Shown: one piece after another, positions 8,552 through 18,258 of the stretch | How the letters are laid out: every line of letters starts with the position of its first letter | Numbering within the stretch: the first letter of the stretch is position 1 | Assembly (NCBI RefSeq): GCF_022096995.1 | Contig: NZ_JACXGQ010000004.1 | Coordinates: 62,001 to 126,000, forward strand | Direction: 5' to 3' | Length of the DNA: 64,000 nt | Source of the DNA: Yoonia sp. I 8.24 | GTDB lineage: Bacteria; Pseudomonadota; Alphaproteobacteria; Rhodobacterales; Rhodobacteraceae | Made by a program: the position numbers and the translations under genes | The notes under the pieces: model-generated | What the model was told of the DNA's origin: nothing | Database searches by the model: none | Seen by the model: only the letters and a program-made list of their open reading frames with translations

Positions 8552-10978
8552 TTAGTCGTGCAGGCCCAGCTCATTTGCGGTTTTCCAAATCCGCCAGTGA
8601 TCATGCGGCATATTGGTATGCGTGTTGCCAAAGGCACGGAACGCATCCTGCACCGCGTTTGAGAAACATGGTACGCCACCGACATGCGGGCTTTCGCCGA
8701 CGCCCTTTGCCCCAATCGGGTGATGTGGGCTAGGGGTGACCGTGTAATCGGTCTCGTAGTTGGGGACCTCCCACGCGGTTGGCAGGAAAAAGTCCATCAA
8801 TGTGCCCGTTTTGCAATTCCCCATTTCGTCATAGGCAATCTCTTGGCCCAAGGCGACGGCGAGCGCTTCGGTCAAGCCGCCATGCACCTGACCTTCGATA
8901 ATCATCGGGTTGATCCGTGTCCCACAATCATCAAGCGCGTAGAAACGCCGGATATCTGGCACGCCGGTATCCACATCAATATCCATGACACAGATATAAG
9001 CCCCGAACGGATAGGTCATATTGGGCGGGTCATAATAGCTGACCGCCTCAAGCCCCGGTTCAATCCCCGGGATGGCCTGATTATAGGCGGCAAAGGCGAT
9101 TTCCTTCATCGTTTTGAACTTTTCTGGCGCGCCTTTGACAACAAACCGATCCACGTCGAATTCCACGTCATTGTCGTGAACTTCAAGCAGGTAAGCCGCG
9201 ATCATCTGCGCCTTGGCGCGGATTTTGCGCCCCGCCATCGCCGTGGCCGCCCCTGCCACCGGGGTTGACCGCGACCCATAAGTCCCAAGCCCATAAGGCG
9301 CAGTGTCGGTATCGCCTTCTTCAATGGTGATACTGTCGGCAGGCAGTCCGATTTCAGAGGCAAGGATTTGCGCAAATGTTGTCGCGTGTCCTTGGCCTTG
9401 GGAAATCGTGCCCAACCGTGCAATCGCGGATCCGGTCGGGTGGATCCGGATTTCACAGCTGTCGAACATGCCAAGCCCAAGAATATCGCAATTCTTGACC
9501 GGTCCAGCGCCGACAATCTCAGTAAAGAATGACAGGCCGATGCCCATCAGTTTGCGCGTTTTACCAGCCTTGAAATCTGCGACACGTTGCGCCTGCTCTG
9601 CGCGCAGCCCATCGTAATCAACGGCTTTTAGCGCCTTATCCCATGCGGTGTGATAATCGCCTGAATCGTATTCCCAGCCCAGCGCTGCTGTGTAAGGGAA
9701 TTGTTCCTTTTTGATAAAGTTGATCCGGCGCAGTTCGGCCGCGTCCATGTTCAACTTAATCGCCAGAACTTCGATCATCCGTTCAATGAAATAGACGGCC
9801 TCGGTCACGCGGAATGAACAGCGGTACGACACGCCGCCGGGGGCTTTGTTGGTGTAGACACCATCCACCGCCAGATAGGCCGTTGGGATGTCATAAGACC
9901 CTGTGCAGATGTTCATAAAACCCGCCGGGAATTTGGTCGGGTCAGCACAGGCATCAAAGCCGCCATGATCCGCGGTCACATGGCAATGCAGCCCTGTGAT
10001 TTTACCTTCGGGGGTCGCGGAAATCTTGCCTTTCATCCAATAGTCACGGGCAAAGGCCGTGGTCATCAGATTGTCCATACGGTCTTCGATCCATTTGACC
10101 GGCTTACCCGTCACGATGGATGCTACAACCGAACAGACATAGCCCGGATAAGCGCCAACCTTGTTGCCGAAACCGCCGCCGATATCAGGCGAAATCACCC
10201 GGATATTGTGTTCTTCAATGCCCGAAATAAGCGAGACAATCGTACGGATCGCATGCGGTGCTTGGAAGGTTCCCCAAAGCGTTAGCTTACCGTTGACCTT
10301 ATCCATTGACGCCACACAGCCGCAGGTTTCAAGCGGGCACGGGTGGGTGCGGTGGTAGTACATCTCTTCTTCTGCGACGACATCCGCGTTCGCGATAACC
10401 TCTTCGGTCGGGGCTTTATCGCCAGCTTCCCAAGTAAAGATGTGGTTGGGATGCTTACGGGGGCCGTGGGCACCATCGGTGGCTTTGCCGTTTTCATCGA
10501 CCGTATCTTCGCGCAAGATCACATCTGATTGCAGCGATTTAAACGGGTCTACAATGACCGGCAGTTCTTCATAGTCGACCACGACGGCTTCGATCCCGTC
10601 GGCAGCGGCATAGCGATCTTCGGCCACAACATAGGCGACCTCTTGGCCCTGAAACAGAACTTTGCCGTCAGCAAGCACCATCTGTTTGTCGCCCGCCAAT
10701 GTCGGCATCCAATGCAGGCCAAGCGGTTCCAGATCAGCCGCCGTCAGCACGGCCAAAACGCCGGGCACTTCTAATGCGGCTGCAATGTCAATATTCGTGA
10801 TCCGGGCATGCGCATAAGGAGAGCGCACAAAATCGCCAAACAGCATCCCGTCAAGTTTCACGTCATCGACATAGTTGCCTTTGCCTTGGGTAAAGCGCGC
10901 GTCTTCAACCCGTTTGCGTGAACACCCCATACCTTTGAGGTTATCAACGCGTTCCTCGCGTGTAATTTCGTCCTTCAT
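8552..10978 (-). CDS. coxL: Aerobic CO dehydrogenase large subunit, form I (CoxL)
   Basis: The molybdenum-copper subunit that oxidises CO to CO2. It is 808 aa, one less than Oligotropha CoxL. The active-site loop reads SYRCSFR, with the Cu-binding cysteine at residue 387; form I enzymes have AYRCSFR and form II AYRGAGR, so this is form I with a conservative Ala-to-Ser change. The catalytic base Glu falls at residue 762 in GAKGVGESP, and the cofactor-binding GGGFGNK (268-273) and [20 protein letters not shown] stretches are present. It overlaps coxS by four bases (ATGA) and is followed by coxD. Full set of catalytic residues: expected to be active. Confidence 0.97.
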   Translation of the reverse strand: MKDEITREERVDNLKGMGCSRKRVEDARFTQGKGNYVDDVKLDGMLFGDFVRSPYAHARITNIDIAAALEVPGVLAVLTAADLEPLGLHWMPTLAGDKQMVLADGKVLFQGQEVAYVVAEDRYAAADGIEAVVVDYEELPVIVDPFKSLQSDVILREDTVDENGKATDGAHGPRKHPNHIFTWEAGDKAPTEEVIANADVVAEEEMYYHRTHPCPLETCGCVASMDKVNGKLTLWGTFQAPHAIRTIVSLISGIEEHNIRVISPDIGGGFGNKVGAYPGYVCSVVASIVTGKPVKWIEDRMDNLMTTAFARDYWMKGKISATPEGKITGLHCHVTADHGGFDACADPTKFPAGFMNICTGSYDIPTAYLAVDGVYTNKAPGGVSYRCSFRVTEAVYFIERMIEVLAIKLNMDAAELRRINFIKKEQFPYTAALGWEYDSGDYHTAWDKALKAVDYDGLRAEQAQRVADFKAGKTRKLMGIGLSFFTEIVGAGPVKNCDILGLGMFDSCEIRIHPTGSAIARLGTISQGQGHATTFAQILASEIGLPADSITIEEGDTDTAPYGLGTYGSRSTPVAGAATAMAGRKIRAKAQMIAAYLLEVHDNDVEFDVDRFVVKGAPEKFKTMKEIAFAAYNQAIPGIEPGLEAVSYYDPPNMTYPFGAYICVMDIDVDTGVPDIRRFYALDDCGTRINPMIIEGQVHGGLTEALAVALGQEIAYDEMGNCKTGTLMDFFLPTAWEVPNYETDYTVTPSPHHPIGAKGVGESPHVGGVPCFSNAVQDAFRAFGNTHTNMPHDHWRIWKTANELGLHD

Positions 10979-11469
10979 TCTGCGGCCTCCTTGGCTGCAT
11001 TCATTTCAGACGCAGCGGCCTGAATGGATTTCACAATGTTCTGGTATCCCGTGCAGCGGCAGATATTGCCGGCCATGCCGAATCGAATTTCTTCTTCGGT
11101 TGGGGTGGGGTTTTCTTCCAGAAGCTTGGTCGCGCGGGTGATCATACCCGGCGTGCAATAGCCGCATTGTAGCCCGTGGTGTTCTTTGAACGCCTCTTGC
11201 AACGGGTGCAGATCATCGGGGCCACCGATACCTTCGATGGTGGTGATCTCTTTGCCGTCGGCTTGGGCTGCGAACATGGTGCAGGATTTGACAGATTTTC
11301 CGTCAATCGTGACCGTACATGCGCCGCAATGGGACGTCTCGCAACCGATGTGCGGGCCAGTGATGTTCAGCCGTTCGCGCAGGGTATAGATCAACAATTC
11401 GCGCGGCTCCGCGAGAAATTCCTCGGCCTTGCCGTTCACATTCAATTTGATGTGCATCTTATTCGACAT
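10975..11469 (-). CDS. coxS: CO dehydrogenase small [2Fe-2S] subunit (CoxS)
   Basis: The iron-sulfur subunit that passes electrons from the Mo/Cu site to FAD. The 164-aa protein has the plant-ferredoxin-type cluster ligands CETSHCGAC with a further Cys in SVKSC, and the second helical-domain cluster ligands LQCGYCTPG and NICRCTGYQ. Length matches the family. It lies 12 bases after coxM and overlaps coxL by ATGA, giving the form I M-S-L order. Confidence 0.97.
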   Translation of the reverse strand: MSNKMHIKLNVNGKAEEFLAEPRELLIYTLRERLNITGPHIGCETSHCGACTVTIDGKSVKSCTMFAAQADGKEITTIEGIGGPDDLHPLQEAFKEHHGLQCGYCTPGMITRATKLLEENPTPTEEEIRFGMAGNICRCTGYQNIVKSIQAAASEMNAAKEAAE

Positions 11470-11481
11470 AATAAATCTCCC

Positions 11482-12336
11482 TTACGCCCGCGACCAAGCG
11501 CGTGTGATGGCACGCTGCAAAATGACGCCCGCCACATGGTTTTTGAATGCGACCGGACCGCGGTTGTCTTCGACCGGGTCGATGTCGCCAAGCATCGCGT
11601 CAATTGCGGCTTTGATCGCCGCATCATCCACCGCCGTTCCAACCAATGCGGCAGAGGCCGCTTCGGAATAGACCGGGATATCGCTCAGGTTTGTCATCGC
11701 GATGGATGCCGATGTGCAGGTGTCACCATCTTTGGTGATCTGCACCGCAGCGGCCGCTGTCGCGTAATCACCAATCTTACGTTTCTGCTTTTCATAGGCA
11801 TATCCACCGCTGGGCATCGGGATCGTCACGCGGGTCAGAACTTCGTCATCTTCGCGGGCGGTCATATAAGCTGCTTCATAGAATTCACGCGCTGCGATGT
11901 CGCGTTCGCCGTCTGGACCGACAACGCTAAATGTCGCATCCAAACATTGCATCAGCCCCGGCATGTCATTGCCCGGATCGCCGTTCGCTACATTGCCACC
12001 GACAGTGCCCATGTAGCGCACCTGCGGGTCAGCGATTTGCAAAGCCGCTTCGCTAAGGATCGGGGCCTTGGTTCCCAGCGCTGCGTGATCAATGATCTGC
12101 GCTTGGGTGACCATCGCGCCAATCACAATTTTATCCGCATCAATCGCAATGTCAGACATGCCGCCAACATCTTGTAGATCGATCAAATGAGGCACATCGG
12201 CCATGCGCAGTTTCATCATCGGGATCAGGCTGTGGCCCCCCGCCATGACGCGCGCATCATCGCCATGTTCCTCAAGGATCGACAGCACGGCGGCCATGTC
12301 CTTGGGTCGGTAATAATCAAATGCCGCTGGAATCAT
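11482..12336 (-). CDS. coxM: CO dehydrogenase medium FAD subunit (CoxM)
   Basis: The FAD-binding subunit, 284 aa, delivering electrons toward the respiratory chain. The two flavin-pyrophosphate motifs are clear: AGGHSLIPMMKLR (from about residue 32) and TVGGNVANGDPGNDMPG (from about residue 111). The C-terminal CODH-type domain ends with DNRGPVAFKNHVAGVILQRAI. It is the first structural gene; the ATG follows a GGGAGGAG ribosome-binding site. The 113-base gap upstream, toward coxC, holds an inverted repeat (12384-12399). Confidence 0.97.
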   Translation of the reverse strand: MIPAAFDYYRPKDMAAVLSILEEHGDDARVMAGGHSLIPMMKLRMADVPHLIDLQDVGGMSDIAIDADKIVIGAMVTQAQIIDHAALGTKAPILSEAALQIADPQVRYMGTVGGNVANGDPGNDMPGLMQCLDATFSVVGPDGERDIAAREFYEAAYMTAREDDEVLTRVTIPMPSGGYAYEKQKRKIGDYATAAAAVQITKDGDTCTSASIAMTNLSDIPVYSEAASAALVGTAVDDAAIKAAIDAMLGDIDPVEDNRGPVAFKNHVAGVILQRAITRAWSRA

Positions 12337-12383
12337 CGGCTCTCCTCCCTAAAAAGCGTGTGTTCTGGCTAAGGAGAAGTAGG

Positions 12384-12399
12384 GCATACGCGGGTATGC
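12384..12399. promoter_or_regulatory. Inverted repeat between coxC and coxM
   Basis: GCATAC and GTATGC face each other with a GCGG spacer: a perfect 6-bp dyad. It lies 48 bases upstream of the coxM ATG and 51 bases past the coxC stop, where the structural operon's own promoter should be. It could be a binding site for the CoxC LytTR domain or another regulator; LytTR sites are more often direct repeats, so the assignment is open. Confidence 0.4.
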
Positions 12400-12449
12400 G
12401 ATGGCTTTAGGAAATCAATGAAAAACAGGTATTTTGCACGAAATGCGCG

Positions 12450-13559
12450 TCAGGTCGCACGAGTTGCACCCAGCTGCGACGCCAAGGCATCTTGTATTGG
12501 CTTGAGCTTGGAGCGGCTAACGGGCGCGGGCGGCAAATCTGTCCCATTGAAGACGCAGCGCCCTTTATCTTTCGTCCGCTCAAACCGCGCGACCCGGTCC
12601 GGGTTCACCAGATAGCTACGGTGGGTTTGTAAAAATCCCGTTGGCAAAAGCCGTTTCGTCGCCTCTGTGATCGGCCAAACGCAAAATAGACGCTCTTGGT
12701 CAGTGTAGACCTGCGTGTAATGGCCATCGGCGCGCACGAAGGCCACTTCGCTCGGCGAAATAAAAACTTTACCACCGTCCCGTTCGCATGGGATTTGTAG
12801 GCGCGACGGTTGGTGATCTTCTGGCGCTTCAGGCTTCTTGTTCGCTGGCACAATCAAATAGGTGACGCTGACCCAAAGGCACGCCCCGAAAATGACAAAG
12901 CTGAAGAAAATAACGCCAAGGGCCAGCGTCTCATTGCTCATCGACGGGCCAAATTCAGCACCGCTTGGCACGGCGACAAAGTTGGTGCCCGCCATCGCGA
13001 GGAAATGAACAGAACACACTGCAATCGCAAAACATAAGGTACCCAGCAAAATGTTGCGGTTTGTGCGTTTGCCGTAAGCGATTCCAAAGGCCAAGATACA
13101 AAGCCCAATCGCAACGATCGACGACAGCGCCACGCCCAAAGGGGAATAGACCGCGCGGCATAGCTCTAGCCCTGCCATCCCGATGTAGTGCATCACCAAA
13201 ATGCCAACTCCGACGATACCGCCAGCCAGCGTGATCGTGGCGGGGGTGCGGGGCGCGAAATGCAAAATGATCAACGCGGCACCGACGATCAAGATCGCCG
13301 TCAGTGCGGAAACAAGCGTGATCGCCGCATCATAGTAAAATAATGTCGGAAGCTGCAGCCCCAGCATCGCGACGAAATGCATTGCCCAAATACCGCCGCC
13401 AAGCGCGACAGCTGCAAGTGTGATTAAAGCCTTTTTATGGATCTCGGATTTCGTCGACAGCGCGCGGGTCATCGATAACCCTGTAAACCCCGCAGCCAAA
13501 GCAACCACACAGGCCATTACAACCAAAAACGCGTCATGATCAACGTCAAGAAATTCCAT
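12450..13559 (-). CDS. coxC: CoxC-like MHYT-LytTR membrane-bound CO regulator
   Basis: This protein joins an N-terminal seven-helix MHYT sensor domain to a C-terminal LytTR DNA-binding domain. MHYT signatures appear as WAMHFVAMLG, VMHYIGMAG and SVHFLAMAGT, the His/Met pattern proposed to bind a metal and sense O2, CO or NO. The LytTR domain spans the last 100 residues (KVFISPSEVAFVRADGHYTQVYT, FLQTHRSYLVNPDRVARFERTK). This architecture is that of CoxC/CoxH of Oligotropha and RcoM-like CO regulators use the same LytTR output. I place the start at 13559 (369 aa); in-frame starts farther upstream exist. It sits directly upstream of coxMSL on the same strand. Confidence 0.9.
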   Translation of the reverse strand: MEFLDVDHDAFLVVMACVVALAAGFTGLSMTRALSTKSEIHKKALITLAAVALGGGIWAMHFVAMLGLQLPTLFYYDAAITLVSALTAILIVGAALIILHFAPRTPATITLAGGIVGVGILVMHYIGMAGLELCRAVYSPLGVALSSIVAIGLCILAFGIAYGKRTNRNILLGTLCFAIAVCSVHFLAMAGTNFVAVPSGAEFGPSMSNETLALGVIFFSFVIFGACLWVSVTYLIVPANKKPEAPEDHQPSRLQIPCERDGGKVFISPSEVAFVRADGHYTQVYTDQERLFCVWPITEATKRLLPTGFLQTHRSYLVNPDRVARFERTKDKGRCVFNGTDLPPAPVSRSKLKPIQDALASQLGATRAT

Positions 13560-13773
13560 GTTCGCAACTTGACCAAAAAACATGCACTTGGCAAATGCTA
13601 TAGTTGAAAAGCCTTGCACGTTTTCAATATCGCACCGCACCCACGCCATAACGCGTGTACGGCTACATCCCCGATGTGCGCCCCAAAAGTCACCCTTTCA
13701 TACCGCGCAAAAATAGTTGCGGAACCGCGCGCCGTGACCTGCTACTGTTTGTGAAAAACATAAGAGCAGCCTG

Positions 13774-14469
13774 ATGAGTACACCCGAGATGGATGAGCAA
13801 ACCCGCGAAAAGATCATCGCGAACCCGAACCTCTTGCTTGAGGATCACGATATTATGCGCGCCCTTGTGGGCGGCAATGATGACAATATGGGCGGCAATA
13901 TTGTTGACCTGCGTGGCATCGCAATGGAACGGCTTGAGGCGCGGTTTGATCGGCTTGAAGACACGCACCGCAACGTCATTGCCGCAGCCTATGATAATCT
14001 GGCGGGCACCAACCAAGTACACCGCGCCATTCTGCGCATGATGGACGCCCAGACGTTTACTGCCTTTCTCGAAGACCTGACTGGCGATGTGGCCAATACC
14101 CTGCGCGTCGATGCGATCCGGTTGGTTCTGGAAAGCGCAGATCCAGAAACCGACAGCAACATGGGCTCAGCCGTCGCCGTGGTGCCCGAAGGGTTTATCG
14201 ACGATTATATCACCCTTGGTCGCAACATGCCGGTCCGCCAAATCACTCTGCGCAAATTCGATAACTCTGGCGCTAGTCTTTATGGTGAGCGTGCGGGCTA
14301 TATTCAATCTGAAGCCTGCCTAAAGCTGGACCTCGGTACGGGCAATCGCCCCGGCATGCTGATCATGGGATCAGAAGACCCGCAGCAATTCAGCGCCCAA
14401 CAAGGCACGGATCTGCTGACCTTCTTCACCGGCGTGTTTGAACGGGTCATGCAGCGCTGGCTGGGATAG
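13774..14469 (+). CDS. DUF484 family protein
   Basis: A 231-aa DUF484 protein. The family has a GAF-like fold and is usually encoded next to xerC in proteobacteria, as here, with a 5-base gap to xerC. The N-terminus carries LLLEDHDIMRALV and MERLEARFDRLEDTHR, followed by a predicted helical linker and a GAF-like sheet region (MPVRQITLRKF, CLKLDLGTGNRPGMLIMGSEDPQQFSAQQGTDLLTFF). The biochemical role is not established. The pair with xerC is a likely operon. Confidence 0.9.
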   Translation: MSTPEMDEQTREKIIANPNLLLEDHDIMRALVGGNDDNMGGNIVDLRGIAMERLEARFDRLEDTHRNVIAAAYDNLAGTNQVHRAILRMMDAQTFTAFLEDLTGDVANTLRVDAIRLVLESADPETDSNMGSAVAVVPEGFIDDYITLGRNMPVRQITLRKFDNSGASLYGERAGYIQSEACLKLDLGTGNRPGMLIMGSEDPQQFSAQQGTDLLTFFTGVFERVMQRWLG

Positions 14470-14474
14470 CTGCG

Positions 14475-15389
14475 ATGATCTCTGCGGCGCTCACGGATAT
14501 GTTGGCAAAGTGGCTGGACCATCAGCGCGCTTTATCAGGCGCGGCGGATAACACGCTCAAAGCTTATCAGGCGGACGTGATGGGGTTTTTAGCCTTTATG
14601 ACACACCACCATGGGGGTGGTCTGGGGCTGGAACCAATTGCCGCGATTTCAACGCGCGACATGCGGTCATGGATGGCGCATGAACGCGGGCGCGGTGTGG
14701 GCGCGCGGTCTTTGGCGCGATCATTATCGGCGGTGAAATCATTCTACCGCTGGCTGTCCGAACGCGAAGATTTTGAACCTACTGCCGTTCTTTCGACGCG
14801 GTCACCAAAGTTTCAAAAGAAACTCCCCCGCCCCTTAGCCGAAGACGCCGCCGCCGCGATGATCGATACTGTTGAGCTGCAAGCCCGCGCGTCTTGGATC
14901 GCCGCCCGCGACGGCGCGGTGATCACCCTGCTTTACGGCTGTGGACTGCGTATCTCCGAGGCGCTCAGCCTGACCGGCGCGGACGTGCCATTGCCTCCGG
15001 TCCTGCGGATCAAAGGGAAAGGCGATAAAGAACGGATCGTTCCCGTCATCGATGTCACCCGCGAAGCCGTGGATGCCTATGTTGCGCAATGCCCCTACCC
15101 GCTTGAACCACTTGCACCGCTGTTTCGTGCAGTACGTGGCGGGCCACTCGCCCCGCGTGCGATCCAAAAAGTTATGGCACAAACGCGCATGCAGCTTGGC
15201 CTGCCTGCAACCGCCACGCCCCACGCGATGCGCCACTCCTTTGCGACGCATTTGCTATCCGCAGGCGGTGATCTGCGCACGATCCAAGAACTTCTGGGAC
15301 ATGCGTCCCTATCGACCACCCAAGCTTATACGGCTGTCGATTCCGCACGTCTGATGGAAGTCTACGACAAGGCCCACCCTAAGGCATGA
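14475..15389 (+). CDS. xerC: Tyrosine recombinase XerC
   Basis: A 304-aa site-specific recombinase, which with XerD resolves chromosome dimers at dif. The N-terminal SAM-like core-binding domain covers residues about 5-100; the catalytic domain shows the first Arg (GCGLRISEALSL), the Lys in the beta-hairpin (IKGKGDKERIVP), HAMRHSFATHLL (His-x-x-Arg), LGHAS (His) and the nucleophile in TTQAYTAVD. Length and spacing are normal for XerC. The start ATG lies 5 bases after DUF484. Confidence 0.95.
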   Translation: MISAALTDMLAKWLDHQRALSGAADNTLKAYQADVMGFLAFMTHHHGGGLGLEPIAAISTRDMRSWMAHERGRGVGARSLARSLSAVKSFYRWLSEREDFEPTAVLSTRSPKFQKKLPRPLAEDAAAAMIDTVELQARASWIAARDGAVITLLYGCGLRISEALSLTGADVPLPPVLRIKGKGDKERIVPVIDVTREAVDAYVAQCPYPLEPLAPLFRAVRGGPLAPRAIQKVMAQTRMQLGLPATATPHAMRHSFATHLLSAGGDLRTIQELLGHASLSTTQAYTAVDSARLMEVYDKAHPKA

Positions 15390-15429
15390 CTAACCGATTG
15401 CCCTGCAGTTGAATTTCGACCATATCGTC

Positions 15430-16131
15430 ATGATGGATATTCGCACCAAAGCCCTTTCTGTCCACTTTCTAACAGCCACCGGCGCGGTTTTTGCCATGTT
15501 GGCAATGTTGGCCGCCGTTGACGAAAAATGGAATCTGATGTTCCTCTGGCTTGTCGTCGCGTTTTTTGTCGATGGGATCGATGGACCTTTGGCGCGCCGC
15601 TATGATGTGAAAAAGAACGCGCCGATCTTTGACGGGGTCCTGTTGGATCTGATTATCGACTACCTGACCTATGTCTTTGTACCCGCCTACGCGCTGTTCA
15701 AATCAGGGCTTCTCCCCGGCTGGACGGGGTGGTTTTCAATTATCATCATCACCTTTGCCTCTGCGATGTATTTTTCGGATACACGCATGAAGACGAAAGA
15801 CAATTCTTTCTCTGGCTTTCCGGGCTGCTGGAATATGCTGGTGCTGGTGATCTTTGCGCTCACCCCGGATTTTTGGGTTTCACTCTTGCTTGTGGCGAGC
15901 CTCGCAATTGCGATGTTCTTGCCGTTGAAATTCGTCCACCCTGTGCGTACCGAACGTTGGCGTGTCGTGACATTACCGATGGCGCTGGCCTGGACAGCAT
16001 TTGCGGGATGGGCGGCGTGGGTGGATTTTCATCCTGACAGCGCAGCACATTGGGGGCTGATCGTAACATCTGTTTACCTACTTTTGGCGGGAGTCGCACA
16101 ACAAATACTGCCAGAAAAATCCGAGACCTAA
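15430..16131 (+). CDS. pcs: Phosphatidylcholine synthase (CDP-alcohol phosphatidyltransferase)
   Basis: Pcs condenses CDP-diacylglycerol with choline to make phosphatidylcholine in one step, a pathway typical of alphaproteobacteria. The CDP-alcohol phosphotransferase motif reads DGIDGPLARR, continuing through FDGVLLDLIIDY, with all four aspartates present. About eight hydrophobic segments fit an inner-membrane enzyme. The product is 233 aa from the ATG at 15430; a TTG at 15409 in the same frame is an alternative. The family distinction from other CDP-alcohol transferases rests on overall resemblance (TRMKTKDNSFSGFPGCWN). Confidence 0.9.
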   Translation: MMDIRTKALSVHFLTATGAVFAMLAMLAAVDEKWNLMFLWLVVAFFVDGIDGPLARRYDVKKNAPIFDGVLLDLIIDYLTYVFVPAYALFKSGLLPGWTGWFSIIIITFASAMYFSDTRMKTKDNSFSGFPGCWNMLVLVIFALTPDFWVSLLLVASLAIAMFLPLKFVHPVRTERWRVVTLPMALAWTAFAGWAAWVDFHPDSAAHWGLIVTSVYLLLAGVAQQILPEKSET

Positions 16132-16148
16132 ATTTCCCTTAGGGAAAT
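16132..16148. promoter_or_regulatory. Short dyad after pcs
   Basis: ATTTCCC and GGGAAAT form a perfect 7-bp inverted repeat with a TTA spacer, starting one base after the pcs stop and 62 bases before the DUF4157 gene. No T-tract follows, so it is a poor terminator; it may be an operator for the downstream gene. Confidence 0.35.
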
Positions 16149-16210
16149 GTTATCTCTCGTGCTATAGTTGTGTCATTATTATACGACTTCTCGGATTGAG
16201 AGATATTTTG

Positions 16211-17605
16211 ATGAAAGCGCAAAAGCAGATACCGCCTCAGCGTGCCGCGCAGCCGCGCGCACCCAAAACTGGCGGACCGTTGCAGCGCGCGGCAGATGAC
16301 AGCGCAGCTTCCCAATCACTCACAGAACTGCAACTGATGGCCGACGCCCGCCCCACCGTTCAGCGGGCAGAAGACGATGAATTTCAAGCAAAATTCATAC
16401 AACGCGCCGAAGCACCCGCACCAAAGGCAAACAATACCGGGCTGCCGGACAATCTGAAATCCGGGATCGAAAACCTGTCGGGCATGTCGATGGACCACGT
16501 ACGCGTCCACCGCAATTCTGACAAACCCGCAGCGGTTCAGGCACACGCCTACGCGCAAGGCAGCAACATCCACCTTGGCCCCGGCCAAGAACAACACCTC
16601 CCGCACGAGGCGTGGCATGTCGTGCAACAGGCGCAAGGCCGCGTGAAACCAACGATGCAGATGAAAGGCGTCGCAGTAAATGATGACGCGGGCCTAGAGC
16701 ATGAGGCCGACGTGATGGGCGCGAAGGCTGCACAATTAGGGAGTACAAAAGAAATAGTGGCTTCATCTGTTCATCGTACGACCAATACCGCTACTTGTAG
16801 CGGGGATGGGAGCTTAAATTCTTCAGTTCAGCGAGTAGCAGGCCATAATGGGCTCGACGAATTTAAGGCTGCCATCCACGAAGGGTCAGGTAAGGCTGAG
16901 GCAATTGCGACAAGTCTCTATGCGTTCAATGGTTCCGGGGATGGAGATTACGCGATCGATACAAAGACCAAAATACGTCAAGCGGCGCTTGATTTTGGTT
17001 ACCCAGCTGAACACGCGCAGCGGCTTTCTGACAAAAATCCGTATCAGGATACCGATATCGCGACCAATACGACTCTTAATGGCGGTGTTCAGGGAAGTGC
17101 CCCTAATAGAAAAGCAAATGCCGAAAGCTTCGAATTCAGCGCAACGATTCAAACAAACGACAGTGATACCGTCAGTCGCCATCAACTGAATTTCGATAAT
17201 GACTATCAAGAAGATGGTGAAGCAAGCATGAACTATAATGCGCGTAACCCAGCTTTAGCGAACTTTTATGCCAGCAACGTTGTCGAAGTTCAGCGTGGCG
17301 TCGTCGGCGCGGCTTTTGGTGGTAGCTCCGGCGGTGGACTTGTTGCAGTGACGCAAGTAACCAGATCAGACGTCCAGTCTGTAAATGGACGGGAATGGTG
17401 GGACCGTCTTCCTGCGACGGGAGGGACAAAATTTAGAAAACTGACTGATCTCGAGCTACAGGATTTTCTGAAAAACACGGATAATGGGAAAAGTACGGTC
17501 AGCGCGTTTCGTGGGCAATACGACGTAGTAACTGGAGAGACCGTGGTCTATAGCGCGAGTGACTTGGACAAGTTTTCGGTTAAACTAGGTCTTACGCCGG
17601 TCTAG
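16211..17605 (+). CDS. Orphan DUF4157 (eCIS-core) protein with an unknown C-terminal domain
   Basis: A 464-aa protein. Residues about 80-160 form a DUF4157 domain: it starts [21 protein letters not shown], continues [21 protein letters not shown], and carries the metallopeptidase-like [17 protein letters not shown], giving a zinc-type HEAWH. DUF4157 is associated with extracellular contractile injection systems and their cargo. The N-terminal 75 residues are a disordered Q/A/P-rich tail. The C-terminal 290 residues match nothing I know and look compositionally different (more A/T, more N, S, D). No injection-system structural gene is in the window. A TTG start at 16196 is possible, but the ATG at 16211 is better placed. 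Cargo, toxin and protease are all possible. Confidence 0.8.
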   Translation: MKAQKQIPPQRAAQPRAPKTGGPLQRAADDSAASQSLTELQLMADARPTVQRAEDDEFQAKFIQRAEAPAPKANNTGLPDNLKSGIENLSGMSMDHVRVHRNSDKPAAVQAHAYAQGSNIHLGPGQEQHLPHEAWHVVQQAQGRVKPTMQMKGVAVNDDAGLEHEADVMGAKAAQLGSTKEIVASSVHRTTNTATCSGDGSLNSSVQRVAGHNGLDEFKAAIHEGSGKAEAIATSLYAFNGSGDGDYAIDTKTKIRQAALDFGYPAEHAQRLSDKNPYQDTDIATNTTLNGGVQGSAPNRKANAESFEFSATIQTNDSDTVSRHQLNFDNDYQEDGEASMNYNARNPALANFYASNVVEVQRGVVGAAFGGSSGGGLVAVTQVTRSDVQSVNGREWWDRLPATGGTKFRKLTDLELQDFLKNTDNGKSTVSAFRGQYDVVTGETVVYSASDLDKFSVKLGLTPV

Positions 17606-17720
17606 CCATGTTGCGATCAAACGTTTCAATAGTACGCCTCGCGATCACGGCGCCGTCGGGAACGATGATAGGCAAACGGTATCGCTAAGCTGTCACAGCC
17701 GTTACGAACAAAAGCCATAT

Positions 17721-18179
17721 TCAAATCAACAACCCCGCCGCCCTCTCCAACCGCAATAGCGCCACTTTCGCGTCCACGCCGCCTTCGCCGGAATAGCCAC
17801 CTAAACCCTGCGCTCCTAGGACGCGATGGCATGGGATCAGGATGGCTATTGGGTTGGCGCCGCAGGCTTGTCCGATGGCTTGGGCAGAGACACTCAGCGA
17901 TTTGGCTAAGTCTCCGTAGGTCCGTGTTTCGCCGTAGGGAATGGCGCATAGAGCTGCGTAGAAAGCATGCTGAAACTGCGTCCCGCGTGGTGCAAGGGGC
18001 ACGGTAAATTCAGTCAGCTTGCCGGCAAAATATGCAGCCATTTCGGCGCGCGCTTGATCAAAAAGCGGCCCCTTTCTCAGCGTCCCCGCCCGCCCCCAAT
18101 ACAGCGCAGTAATCGCGCCATCCGCCGCGTCGACACCCAGCGCGCCGACAGGCGAGGTTTCACAAATCAACCCGCTCAT
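17721..18179 (-). CDS. ogt: Methylated-DNA-protein-cysteine methyltransferase
   Basis: Ogt repairs O6-methylguanine by moving the methyl group to its own cysteine. The 152-aa protein has the N-terminal beta-domain (AADGAITALYWG), the helix-turn-helix region (GETRTYGDLAKSL, QAIGQACGANPIAI) and the active-site LIPCHRVLGAQGLGGYSG, with the acceptor Cys in PCHR. Length is normal for Ogt; there is no Ada activator domain. It stands alone, and 78 bases separate its start from the divergent LLM gene. Confidence 0.95.
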   Translation of the reverse strand: MSGLICETSPVGALGVDAADGAITALYWGRAGTLRKGPLFDQARAEMAAYFAGKLTEFTVPLAPRGTQFQHAFYAALCAIPYGETRTYGDLAKSLSVSAQAIGQACGANPIAILIPCHRVLGAQGLGGYSGEGGVDAKVALLRLERAAGLLI

Positions 18180-18258
18180 ATTGGTTTCCTTTGGGTCGCT
18201 GCGACCCGCGCCTTGATAACATCGACGACGGGCTTAGGTACAGAATAAGGAGTACCTG

